Both the position numbers and the translations under genes were made by a program. A stretch of DNA of 64,000 bases, from contig NZ_JAPEPJ010000001.1 of assembly GCF_026340255.1 (NCBI RefSeq), forward strand, positions 4,309,501 to 4,373,500. Direction: 5' to 3'. Of the stretch, positions 35,984 through 43,634 are shown piece by piece; the stretch's first letter is position 1, and every line of letters begins with the position of its first letter. The notes under the pieces were generated by a model, which saw nothing but the letters and a program-made list of their open reading frames with translations, was not told the DNA's origin and made no database searches. The stretch comes from Streptomyces sp. NBC_01408 (lineage in GTDB: Bacteria > Actinomycetota > Actinomycetes > Streptomycetales > Streptomycetaceae).

Positions 35984-36072
35984 CTGTTCACTCCCTTGAC
36001 TGTGGCGCCCCACCACAGTAATGCCGCCCCCGGACGCATCCGCGCCCGGGGCCGCCACTCACCCCGCGGGAG

Positions 36073-37098
36073 TCACAGGACGTTCTGCGCCTCGGCGTAC
36101 CGGTCCGACGGGACCGTCTTGAGGGTCTGCACCGCATCGGCGAGCGGAACCATGACGATGTCCGTGCCGCGCAGCGCGGTCAGCATGCCGAACTCGCCCC
36201 GGTGCGCCGCCTCCACGGCGTGCCAGCCGAAGCGGGTGGCGAGCACCCGGTCGTACGCGGTGGGCGTGCCGCCGCGCTGGACGTGGCCCAGGATCACCGG
36301 CCGGGCCTCCTTGCCGAGGCGGTCCTCCAGCTCGACGGCGAGCGTGTTGCCGATGCCGGCGAACCGCTCGTGCCCGTACATGTCCGTGCCGCCCTCTTCG
36401 AAGCGCATCGAGCCGGGGCGCGGCTTGGCACCCTCGGCGACCACGACGATCGCGAAGCGCTTGCCCGCGGAGAAGCGCTCGCCGACGATCGCCGTCAGCT
36501 CGTCGATGTCGAAGGGGCGCTCCGGGACGACGATCGCGTGCGCGCCGGCCGCCATGCCGGAGTGCAGGGCGATCCACCCGGTGTGGCGGCCCATGACCTC
36601 CACCACCATCACGCGCTGGTGGGACTCGGCGGTGGTCTTCAGCCGGTCCAGCGCCTCGGTGGCGACCCCGACGGCGGTGTCGAAGCCGAAGGTGACGTCG
36701 GTGGACGCGATGTCGTTGTCGATGGTCTTCGGGACGCCGACGATCGGCAGACCGGCCTGCGAGAGCAGGTGGGCGGCCTTCAGGGTGCCCTCGCCGCCGA
36801 TCGGGATGATGGCGTCCAGACCCAGGTCGGCGACGTGGCCGCGGGCGCGCTCCACACCGTCGCGCAGGTGCGCGGGCTGGACCCGGGAGGAGCCGAGGAT
36901 CGTGCCGCCGCGGGCCAGGATGCCGCCGACGGCGTCGAGGTCGAGCTTGCGGTAATCCGCCTCCAGGAGGCCCTTCCAGCCGTCGTGGAAGCCGATCACC
37001 TCGTCGCCGTGGTCGACGACGGCTCGGTGCACGACGGAGCGGATGACCGCATTCAGGCCGGGGCAGTCGCCACCGGAAGTGAGCACACCAATGCGCAT
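36073..37098 (-). CDS. pfkA: 6-phosphofructokinase
   Basis: A 341-residue glycolytic kinase. Key motifs are GVLTSGGDCPGLNAVIRSVV, PIGGEGTLKAA, GVPKTIDNDIASTDVTFGFDTAV and MVVEVMGRHTGWIALHSG. The Gly in GGEGT (instead of Asp) suggests ATP as phosphoryl donor, while the Lys in PKTIDND is a PPi-enzyme trait; this combination is usual in actinobacterial PFKs, so the donor is likely ATP but not certain. Transcribed alone; terminators of the gatD operon lie upstream. Confidence 0.92.
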   Translation of the reverse strand: MRIGVLTSGGDCPGLNAVIRSVVHRAVVDHGDEVIGFHDGWKGLLEADYRKLDLDAVGGILARGGTILGSSRVQPAHLRDGVERARGHVADLGLDAIIPIGGEGTLKAAHLLSQAGLPIVGVPKTIDNDIASTDVTFGFDTAVGVATEALDRLKTTAESHQRVMVVEVMGRHTGWIALHSGMAAGAHAIVVPERPFDIDELTAIVGERFSAGKRFAIVVVAEGAKPRPGSMRFEEGGTDMYGHERFAGIGNTLAVELEDRLGKEARPVILGHVQRGGTPTAYDRVLATRFGWHAVEAAHRGEFGMLTALRGTDIVMVPLADAVQTLKTVPSDRYAEAQNVL

Positions 37099-37237
37099 GG
37101 CAGGAAGAGACCTTTGCAACGTGGGCCGACGACCGGACCACGTCGTCCGGTGGGAACTACGGCCACCCTACAAGCGGTGGAGCGGTGGGCTGAACCATCC
37201 TCCACATGCTGGTCGCACTCGTCGTACGAAACCACGT

Positions 37238-37305
37238 CGGCCCGGTTCCCCCTAGGGAAAACCGGGCCGAACACATGATGACGGGGCCGCCCCGATGAGC
37301 GGCCC
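37238..37305 (-). terminator. Two hairpins after gatD
   Basis: GGGCCGC (37284-37290) and its complement (37299-37305) form a 7-bp stem just past gatD. A second, CGGCCCGGTT with its complement at 37260-37269, forms a 10-bp stem with further pairing inside. Both lie between gatD and pfkA, which have the same orientation, and should end the murT-gatD transcript. Confidence 0.6.
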
Positions 37306-37313
37306 GCAGGGCG

Positions 37314-38042
37314 CTACGCGGGCTGCGTCGCCGCCGCGATGCGCTCGGCGCGCAGCGCGTCGTACCACCGGTCGTCTATGGCCGGCAGCGCGTTCACGTC
37401 GAGGGCCAGCTTCAGCAGCAGGTCCGCGATGTGCGGGTTGCGCGCCATCACGGGGCCGTGCATGTAGGTGCCGAACACCGTGTCGTTGTACGCGCCTTCG
37501 GTGCCGTCGCCGGTGCCGTTGCCGCGGCCCATGCTCACCCGGGCGAACGGCCGCGCCGTCGGACCGAGGTGGGTGACGCCCTGGTGGTTCTCGAAGCCCG
37601 TCAGCTGCGGCAGGCCCAGGCGCGGGTCGATGTCCGCCAGGACGTCGCCGACGCACCGCTCGCCCTCGCCGCGCACGGTGACGACGTCCAGCAGGCCGAG
37701 GCCCTGCTGGCGCTCGCCCATGTCGTTCACGAACTCGTTGCCGAGGATCTGGTACCCGGCGCAGACGGAGAAGACGATCGCCCCGTTCGAGACGGCCCGC
37801 TCCAGACCGCCGTCGCGCAGCAGCCGCTCCGCGGCCAGCCGCTGCGGCCGGTCCTCACCGCCACCGATCAGGTAGATGTCGCCCGAGGTGGGGATCGGCT
37901 GGTCGCTGCGCACGTCCACGCGCTGCACGTCCAGGCCGCGCTGACGCGCCCGGCGCTCCACCACGAGGGCGTTGCCCTGGTCTCCGTACGTGCTGAGCAG
38001 GTCGGGGTAGACCCACACCAGACGCAGGCTGTTGTCGCTCAT
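37314..38042 (-). CDS. gatD: Lipid II isoglutaminyl synthase, glutaminase subunit
   Basis: A 242-residue class-I-type glutamine amidotransferase of the CobB/CobQ set. The nucleophile is C94 in VFSVCAGYQILGNEF and the His is H195 in YMHGPVMARNPH. GatD supplies ammonia to MurT, which amidates D-glutamate of lipid II to D-isoglutamine, a modification that matters for cross-linking. It begins 28 nt after the murT stop; the two form one enzyme. Confidence 0.92.
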   Translation of the reverse strand: MSDNSLRLVWVYPDLLSTYGDQGNALVVERRARQRGLDVQRVDVRSDQPIPTSGDIYLIGGGEDRPQRLAAERLLRDGGLERAVSNGAIVFSVCAGYQILGNEFVNDMGERQQGLGLLDVVTVRGEGERCVGDVLADIDPRLGLPQLTGFENHQGVTHLGPTARPFARVSMGRGNGTGDGTEGAYNDTVFGTYMHGPVMARNPHIADLLLKLALDVNALPAIDDRWYDALRAERIAAATQPA

Positions 38043-38070
38043 GCTCTTGTCCTCTGCGTTTCTGACGGGT

Positions 38071-39309
38071 CTAGTTGCCGACGCGGCGGCGTACGTCCTG
38101 GAAGGCGGTGTAGTTGGCGATCAGCTCGATCTGTCCGGGCGGCGCCAGCTGCACGGCCTCGTCGAGGGTCTCGCACACCCGGAAGTCCAGGCCGGCGACC
38201 TCCAGGCGGACCGCCAGGTCCAGCTTGCGGTCGCCGATCACGAAGATCGGGTGGCCCGCCAGGCGCGGGTAGTCCACGTCCCACAGCCAGGAGGTGTCGG
38301 TGCCGTCGGCGCCGCGCGCGTTCACCGAGAGGATCACCGGGGTCGGCGGCGGGTCGATCAGCGAGAACGTCTCCAGCCAGCCGGCCGGGTTCTTCGCGAG
38401 CAGCAGCCGCAGTTCGCGGCCCTGGAAGCTCACCACGTCGTAGCGGCCGGCCACGGCCTGCACCTGGTACATCCGCTCCAGCGCGACCTGCGGCGGGACG
38501 CCGAAGACCGCGGCCACGGCGGCCGAGGTGGCGGCGTTCGCCTTGTTGGCGCGGCCGGGCAGCTGGAGGTGGATCGGCCAGGCGCTGCCGTGCGGGTCGA
38601 GCACGTGGTCGCCGGAGAGCACCCAGCTGGGGGTGGGGCGGCGGAAACCGCACTCGCCGCAGAACCAGTCGTCGCCCGGGCGTTGCATCACGCCGCCGCA
38701 GGAGGGGCACGACCAGGCGTCGTCCTTCCACTCCTGGCCGGCCGCGACCCACACCACGTTCTGCGAGGAGGAGGCCGACCAGACGATCAGCGGGTCGTCG
38801 CAGTTCGCGACGATGACCGCCTTCGAGCCCGAGAGGCCCTCTCGCCACTTCTCCGCGAGCATGCGGGTCTCGGCGGCGCGGTCCAGCTGGTCGCGCGAGA
38901 GGTTCAGCAGGGCGATCACCTTGGGGGTGACGTCCCGGGCCACTCCGGCCAGGTACTTCTCGTCGACCTCGATGACGCCGTACTTGGCGTCCGAGCCGCC
39001 CGCCAGCGCCGAGGTGATGCCGGCCGGCATGTTCGCGCCCAGCGCGTTGGAGACGACCGGACCGCTGGCCCGCAGGGCCTCCGCGATCAGCCGGGTCGTC
39101 GTGGTCTTGCCGTTCGTCGCGGAGACGAGGACGACATCGAGATGCTGCGCCAGCGCTCCGAGGAGATCGGGGTCGAGCCTGAGTGCGACCTTGCCACCGA
39201 TCACCGATCCGCTTCCGCGTCCCGCGGCCCGCGACACCGCCGCCGCGGCCTTGCCCGCCGTCACGGCCAGCTTGGCCCGCGGCGAAAGCGGCTCTGTGTT
39301 GCCTGCCAT
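38071..39309 (-). CDS. murT: Lipid II isoglutaminyl synthase, Mur-ligase-like subunit
   Basis: A 412-residue Mur ligase homologue that activates the D-Glu carboxyl of lipid II. The P-loop is VSATNGKTTTTRLIAEAL. A four-Cys zinc ribbon inserted in the middle domain (CPSC...CGEC) is a MurT feature. A C-terminal DUF1727 domain follows (FSLIDPPPTPVILSVNARGADGTDTSWLWDVDY). AAGGAGGACAAGG precedes the ATG. It is divergent from def. Confidence 0.93.
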   Translation of the reverse strand: MAGNTEPLSPRAKLAVTAGKAAAAVSRAAGRGSGSVIGGKVALRLDPDLLGALAQHLDVVLVSATNGKTTTTRLIAEALRASGPVVSNALGANMPAGITSALAGGSDAKYGVIEVDEKYLAGVARDVTPKVIALLNLSRDQLDRAAETRMLAEKWREGLSGSKAVIVANCDDPLIVWSASSSQNVVWVAAGQEWKDDAWSCPSCGGVMQRPGDDWFCGECGFRRPTPSWVLSGDHVLDPHGSAWPIHLQLPGRANKANAATSAAVAAVFGVPPQVALERMYQVQAVAGRYDVVSFQGRELRLLLAKNPAGWLETFSLIDPPPTPVILSVNARGADGTDTSWLWDVDYPRLAGHPIFVIGDRKLDLAVRLEVAGLDFRVCETLDEAVQLAPPGQIELIANYTAFQDVRRRVGN

Positions 39310-39432
39310 CGTCCCTTGTCCTCCTTGCGTCGGTCGGCCCCAGCCTATCCAGTACCTGCCGGAGCCTTGACCGCGGCGCCCCCACCCCGCCACAGATCTC
39401 CTCATATAGTCGCCCGTCGTACCCTTACGGCC

Positions 39433-39987
39433 ATGCGACAGCGCCCCATCCCCGGTACCTCCGGCATCGTCCGCACCATGAGCCTGCTGGGCGATCCGGT
39501 GCTCCACTCGGCCTGCGCGGAGGTCACCGAGTTCGGTCCGGCCCTCGACCGGCTCATCGAGGACATGTTCGCGACGATGTACGCCCACCAGGGCGTAGGC
39601 CTCGCCGCGAACCAGATCGGGGTCGGGCAGCGGGTGTTCGTCTACGACTGCCCCGACGACGAGGACGTCCGGCACGTCGGGCACGTCGTCAACCCCCGCC
39701 TGGTCGTTGCCGACGGGGACGAGTTCCTCGGGCCGGAGGGCTGTCTGTCGCTGCCGGGGCTGGAGGCGGGGACGGCCCGCTTCGACCGGGCGGTCGTCGA
39801 AGGGGTCACCTCCGACGGGGCCGCGGTCCGGATCACCGGGACCGGGTTCTTCGCGCGCTGCCTTCAGCACGAGTGCGATCACCTGGGCGGCGCGGTGTAC
39901 GCGGACCGCGTGACGGGGCTGCGGGCGCGGCGCCTGCGGCGGGCGATCCGCAAGGCCCCGTGGCGCGCCGGCCCGCTGCGCGGCTAG
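39433..39987 (+). CDS. def: Peptide deformylase
   Basis: A 184-residue metalloenzyme that removes the formyl group from nascent proteins. All three motifs are intact: GVGLAANQIG, EGCLSLPG with the metal Cys, and QHECDHLGG with the HExxH-type metal ligands. Type I/III length. Start ATG at MRQRPIPG. It is divergent from murT-gatD with 123 nt between starts. Confidence 0.94.
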   Translation: MRQRPIPGTSGIVRTMSLLGDPVLHSACAEVTEFGPALDRLIEDMFATMYAHQGVGLAANQIGVGQRVFVYDCPDDEDVRHVGHVVNPRLVVADGDEFLGPEGCLSLPGLEAGTARFDRAVVEGVTSDGAAVRITGTGFFARCLQHECDHLGGAVYADRVTGLRARRLRRAIRKAPWRAGPLRG

Positions 39988-40020
39988 CCGCATCCGGCCT
40001 CGGCTCGTCCGGCCGAATTC

Positions 40021-40400
40021 GGCCTTGCCTGGCCAAACCTGGCCTGGTCTGGCCAACCCTGGCCTGGCCTCGCCTGGCCAAGCCCAGCTTCGCGAACGCG
40101 GCCTCGGGCGGCAGCATTCCAGCCTCGCCGGCGTTTGAGGCGCGGGTCCGGGCGGAGCCCGGTGCCCGGCGGAGCCGGGTTCCTGGGGCTCTGCCCCAGA
40201 CCCCGCGCCTCAAACGCCGGCGAGGCTGGAGTTGCCCCCCGGCGAGGCTGGAGTTGCCCCCCGGCGGGGCTGGAGTTGCCCCCGGCGGAGGCGGGATGGT
40301 CGGGCCTGGGCTGGAGGTGGCCCCGGTGGAGGCGGGGTGGTCGGGCCTGGGCTGGAAGTGGCCCCGGCGGAGCCGAGATGGTCCGGCCGAAGCTGGAACG
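40021..40400. repeat. Repeat-rich intergenic region including inverted-repeat element copy 1
   Basis: The 414-nt gap between def and the TetR gene contains no gene. It holds three layers. CCTGGCC-type short repeats fill 40021-40082. A ~110-bp element with perfect 28-bp inverted arms spans 40119-40229. GGCTGGAGTTGCCCCCCGGC tandem units (three of ~22 bp) and two ~45-bp units with GGTCGGGCCTGGGCTGG fill 40219-40400. The element is nearly identical to 42530-42640. Confidence 0.75.
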
Positions 40401-40401
40401 G

Positions 40402-41046
40402 CTAGAAGCCGGGGCCGTCCGCGCGGTTGCCGGCGGTGGCCAGGCGACCCCACAGGAGGTCGGTGAGGCCGGCGACCAACTCCTCGCGGGAGCAAGGGCG
40501 TTCACCGAGCCACCAGTCGCCGGCCGCGTGCATCATGCCGACGATGCCGTGGCCCCAGACACGGGCGAGGCGTTCGCCGCCCGGGCCGAGGTCCACCCGT
40601 TCGCCGATCACCTGGGCCAGTTCCTCGCCGAGCCGGCGCAGCAGCGGCGCCGAGTGCTGGCCGACGTCGAAACCACGCTCGGTGGCCTGCGCGTCCTCGG
40701 CCGGGTGCATCAGGAAGCGGTAGACCTGCGGGCGGGCCTCGATGGCGGCGAGGTAGGTCTCGAGGGTGGCCTCCACGCGCTGCCGACGTTCGGCCGGGGC
40801 GTCGAGCGCCGCGCGCAGGGAGTCGAGCAGGGCGTCCGTGTGCCGGACGGCGAGCGCCTGGTAGAGACCGGCCTTGTCGCCGAAGTGCCGGTAGAGGATG
40901 GGCTTGGTGATGCCCGCCTCCGCCGCGATGGCGTTCATGGACGCCTTGGGTCCGTCCCTGAGTACGACCCGGTCGGCCGCTTCGAGCAGTTCCCGCCGCC
41001 GCCGTTCGGCCGCTCCCGGCTCGCCGGCCCGCTGCGTGATCTCCAT
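40402..41046 (-). CDS. TetR-family transcriptional regulator
   Basis: A 214-residue repressor. The N-terminal helix-turn-helix is ASMNAIAAEAGITKPILYRHFGDKAGLYQALA. A C-terminal ligand domain of the TetR_C class follows, with RFLMHPAEDAQATE. Start ATG has GGGAGAG upstream. It is divergent from an acyl-CoA dehydrogenase and most likely controls it in response to a fatty acyl-CoA, through the inverted repeats at 41168-41217. The inducer is inferred. Confidence 0.87.
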   Translation of the reverse strand: MEITQRAGEPGAAERRRRELLEAADRVVLRDGPKASMNAIAAEAGITKPILYRHFGDKAGLYQALAVRHTDALLDSLRAALDAPAERRQRVEATLETYLAAIEARPQVYRFLMHPAEDAQATERGFDVGQHSAPLLRRLGEELAQVIGERVDLGPGGERLARVWGHGIVGMMHAAGDWWLGERPCSREELVAGLTDLLWGRLATAGNRADGPGF

Positions 41047-41157
41047 GACCTGTTTCTCTCCCCGCCCTTGCGATGTGCGTGACGCCCACGCAACGTAACA
41101 CCCCGCACACCCTGGCGATCGAATCGGCGGCCGCCTCCCGGGTGGTCCCGGCCCTGC

Positions 41158-41217
41158 TTGACAGTGCTTACTCGCTGGTAACAGACTGTGGCCGCCGTGG
41201 TGGTTACCGGTAGTAAC
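41158..41217 (+). promoter_or_regulatory. Operator/promoter between TetR and acyl-CoA dehydrogenase
   Basis: GTTAC-CGGTA-GTAAC (41203-41217) is a perfect 5-5-5 inverted repeat, and TTAC-TCGCTG-GTAA (41168-41181) is a related copy. TTGACA at 41158-41163 is a perfect -35 box; the -10 may be TAACAG at 41179-41184, with a short 15-nt spacer. The two repeats are what a TetR dimer would bind, and they flank the start of transcription. Confidence 0.6.
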
Positions 41218-41252
41218 ATGCACTTGGACGAGCACAGACAGCTGGAGGGGAC

Positions 41253-42485
41253 ATGGCGGAGTTCACCATGGAGCTCAACGACGACCAGAAGCAGGTACGG
41301 GACTGGATCCACGGCTTCGCCGCCGATGTGATCCGGCCCGCGGCCGCGGAATGGGACGAGCGCGAAGAGACTCCCTGGCCCGTCATCCAGGAGGCCGCGA
41401 AGGTCGGCATCTACTCGCTGGACTTCTACGCCCAGCAGTTCTTCGACCCCACCGGCCTCGGCATCCCGATGGCCATGGAGGAGCTCTTCTGGGGCGACGC
41501 GGGCATCGCACTGTCGATCGTCGGCACCGGCCTCGCGGCCATCGGCGTCGTCGCCAACGGCACCGAGGAGCAGATCGGCACGTGGATCCCGCAGATGTAC
41601 GGGACCCCGGACGACGTGAAGGTCGCCGCCTTCTGCTCCTCCGAGCCGGACGCGGGCTCCGACGTGGGCGCGATGCGCACCCGCGCCGTCTACGACCAGG
41701 CCAAGGACGAGTGGGTGCTGAACGGCACCAAGACCTGGGCGACCAACGGCGGCATAGCCAACGTCCACATCGTCGTGGCCGTCGTCGACCCGGAGCTGGG
41801 CAGCAAGGGGCACGCCTCCTTCATCGTGCCGCCGAACACGCCGGGCCTCGCCCAGGGGCAGAAGTTCAAGAAGCACGGCATCCGGGCCTCGCACACAGCC
41901 GAGGTGGTACTGGAGGACGTACGGGTCCCCGGCTCCTGCCTCCTCGGCGGCAAGGAGAAGCTGGACGAGCGGCTCGCCCGGGCCCGTGAGCGGGCGCGCA
42001 GCGGAGGCGCCGGCGAGCGGGTGAAGAACGCTGCCATGGCCACCTTCGAAGCCTCGCGGCCGGCGGTCGGCGCCATGGCCGTCGGCACCGCGCGCGCCGC
42101 GTACGAGGTGGCCCTCGACTACGCGAAGACCCGCACCCAGTTCGGCCGCCCGATCATCGACAACCAGGGCGTGGCCTTCCAGCTCGCCGACATGCGGACC
42201 CAGATCGACGCGGCCCGGCTGCTCGTGTGGCGGGCCTCCTGGATGGCGGTCGCGGGCCGGCCCTTCACCTCGGCGGAGGGCTCGATGTCGAAGCTCTTCG
42301 CGAGCGAGGTGGCCAAGAAGGTCACCGCCCAGGCGGTCCAGATCCTCGGCGGCAACGGCTTCACCCGCGAGTACCCGGTGGAGCGCATGCACCGCGACAG
42401 CGCCATTTACACCATCTTCGAGGGGACGAGCGAGATCCAGCGGCTGGTGATCGCGCGGACGATCTCCGACATGCCGATCCGCTAG
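41253..42485 (+). CDS. Acyl-CoA dehydrogenase
   Basis: A 410-residue flavoenzyme. Conserved parts are AAFCSSEPDAGSDVGAM, TWATNGGIANVHIVV, KKHGIRASHTAEVVLEDVRVP and AQILGGNGFTREYPVERMHRD, with the catalytic Glu area EGTSEIQRLVIARTI. It oxidises an acyl-CoA to the 2,3-enoyl-CoA in fatty or branched-chain acid breakdown. AGGGGAC precedes the ATG. Regulated by the divergent TetR gene, by inference. Confidence 0.92.
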   Translation: MAEFTMELNDDQKQVRDWIHGFAADVIRPAAAEWDEREETPWPVIQEAAKVGIYSLDFYAQQFFDPTGLGIPMAMEELFWGDAGIALSIVGTGLAAIGVVANGTEEQIGTWIPQMYGTPDDVKVAAFCSSEPDAGSDVGAMRTRAVYDQAKDEWVLNGTKTWATNGGIANVHIVVAVVDPELGSKGHASFIVPPNTPGLAQGQKFKKHGIRASHTAEVVLEDVRVPGSCLLGGKEKLDERLARARERARSGGAGERVKNAAMATFEASRPAVGAMAVGTARAAYEVALDYAKTRTQFGRPIIDNQGVAFQLADMRTQIDAARLLVWRASWMAVAGRPFTSAEGSMSKLFASEVAKKVTAQAVQILGGNGFTREYPVERMHRDSAIYTIFEGTSEIQRLVIARTISDMPIR

Positions 42486-42529
42486 GCGCTGTGCCCGGAC
42501 GGACTCCCGCGCGGCCCCGCCGGGCAAAC

Positions 42530-42640
42530 CCAGCCTCGCCGGCGTTTGAGGCGCGGGTCCGGGCAGAGCCCGGTGCCCGGCGGAGCCGGGTTCCTGGGGC
42601 TCCGCCCCAGACCCCGCGCCTCAAACGCCGGCGGGGCTGG
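42530..42640. repeat. Inverted-repeat element copy 2 (terminator-like)
   Basis: 28-bp arms at 42530-42557 and 42613-42640 (one wobble position) enclose smaller hairpins built on GGCGGAGCCGGG and TGGGGCTCCGCCCCA. It shares almost all bases with the element at 40119-40229. It begins 44 nt after the dehydrogenase stop. Two trailing partial copies of the right arm (CGCCGGCGGGGCTGGGGAGG) follow at 42655-42700, up to the stop of the SRPBCC gene. Confidence 0.75.
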
Positions 42641-42679
42641 GGAGGCGCGCTCGAACGCCGGCGGGGCTGGGGAGGCGGC

Positions 42680-43150
42680 TCAAGCGCCGGCGAGGCTGGA
42701 GTTGCCGGGCCCAGGCGGAAGCAGGCGGCGCAGGGCGCGGGTGAAGAGGGCGCGGCCGGCCGCCGTGACCAGGGGGTCCAGGAGGCGGGGGAGCGGGCGT
42801 ACGCGCAGGGATTCGTGCCAGTGGACCTCGCTGCCCCCGGCGGGGTCCGGCCGGATCGCGATCTCCGCCCAGCCCGTCACCACCCGGCCGCGCTTCTCCA
42901 GTCGGACCAGTCCCGGCGCGCCCGCCGTCGTCGGGGCCTGCCAGACGACGACCTCCATCGGGTCGTCGAAGGTGATCCTGCCCACGCCCGTCCGCGCCGT
43001 GAAGACCGTTCCGACCCGGGTCGGGGGCGCCGTCCCGATGATCGTCCGGGTGAGGGGGACCTGCGCGCCGTGCCGTTCCCAGTCCGTCAGCCGCGACCAC
43101 GCCTCGGCCGGCGGGAGGAACGTGCGGTGAACGATCCGGATAACGGGCAT
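42680..43150 (-). CDS. SRPBCC (polyketide cyclase/dehydrase-like) family protein
   Basis: A 156-residue START-like fold protein: VIRIVHRTFLPPAEAWSRLTDWERHG, VGTVFTARTGVGRITFDDPMEVVVWQAP and SEVHWHESLRVRPL. These proteins bind hydrophobic ligands; ligand unknown. Start is set at MPVIRIV, the natural beginning of the fold; in-frame ATGs 3, 11 and 40 codons upstream exist without good Shine-Dalgarno. Its C-terminus is encoded by the trailing copies of the repeat element. Confidence 0.75.
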   Translation of the reverse strand: MPVIRIVHRTFLPPAEAWSRLTDWERHGAQVPLTRTIIGTAPPTRVGTVFTARTGVGRITFDDPMEVVVWQAPTTAGAPGLVRLEKRGRVVTGWAEIAIRPDPAGGSEVHWHESLRVRPLPRLLDPLVTAAGRALFTRALRRLLPPGPGNSSLAGA

Positions 43151-43305
43151 GAGCGCATGGTAATCGGGCATACACACCCTGAACTGGACCGCGAATATGG
43201 GTTCCGTCCAGGGGTGGCGATCAGCAATACTCACCGCCACCGTGGATCGCGGATTCGACCGGGTGACCACCGGCCCTCCCGCCCCACTCTGCGAGGAGGT
43301 GCGCC

Positions 43306-43491
43306 ATGTGCTCCCACCAGCCCCCCTGCCCTACGGCCGACAGCGCCGACCATGATGCCGCCCGCACGGTGGCCTTCCACCCCGAACAGGGCTGGAGCCT
43401 GCTCTGCAACGGCGCCGTCGTCTTCGACGACACCGGTGAACTGCTCCCCGACGGCCGCGCGGTGGAACCCCGCCGCCCGGCCCTTGTCTGA
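43306..43491 (+). CDS. DUF5999 family protein
   Basis: A 61-residue protein with the family pattern CSHQPPCPTADSADHDAAR, HPEQGWSLLCNGAVVF, DDTGELLPDGR. The Cys residues suggest a small zinc or disulfide protein; function is not known. GAGGAGG lies 8 nt upstream. A 30-residue peptide is encoded 13 nt downstream. Confidence 0.85.
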   Translation: MCSHQPPCPTADSADHDAARTVAFHPEQGWSLLCNGAVVFDDTGELLPDGRAVEPRRPALV

Positions 43492-43504
43492 GCGAGGAGG
43501 CAGC

Positions 43505-43597
43505 ATGCGCCAGCAGCTGATCCGCAAGCCCGTCCCGAAGCCCGCCCCCCGAGACCTGGACCTGCGCACACCGTCGGGCAGACCCCTCCCGTACTGA
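43505..43597 (+). CDS. 30-residue Arg/Pro-rich peptide
   Basis: MRQQLIRKPVPKPAPRDLDL... to GRPLPY. It is preceded by a strong GAGGAGG at 5 nt spacing and lies 13 nt downstream of the DUF5999 gene, so translation is likely. It is basic, Pro-rich and has no Cys. I do not recognise a family. It could be a small partner of the DUF5999 protein. Confidence 0.5.
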   Translation: MRQQLIRKPVPKPAPRDLDLRTPSGRPLPY

Positions 43598-43634
43598 CGG
43601 GAGCCCAGGAGTTACCCGGTCCACCGGCTGCCGC

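Noticed and set aside
42361..42624. Minus-strand frame overlapping the inverted-repeat element after the acyl-CoA dehydrogenase
   Set aside because: It runs through repeat DNA and the end of a real gene, and encodes only Arg/Gly/Ala-rich sequence.
43505..43597. 30-residue peptide as a lanthipeptide or lasso precursor
   Set aside because: There is no Cys or Ser/Thr-rich core, no Gly/Asp ring pattern and no maturation enzyme nearby.
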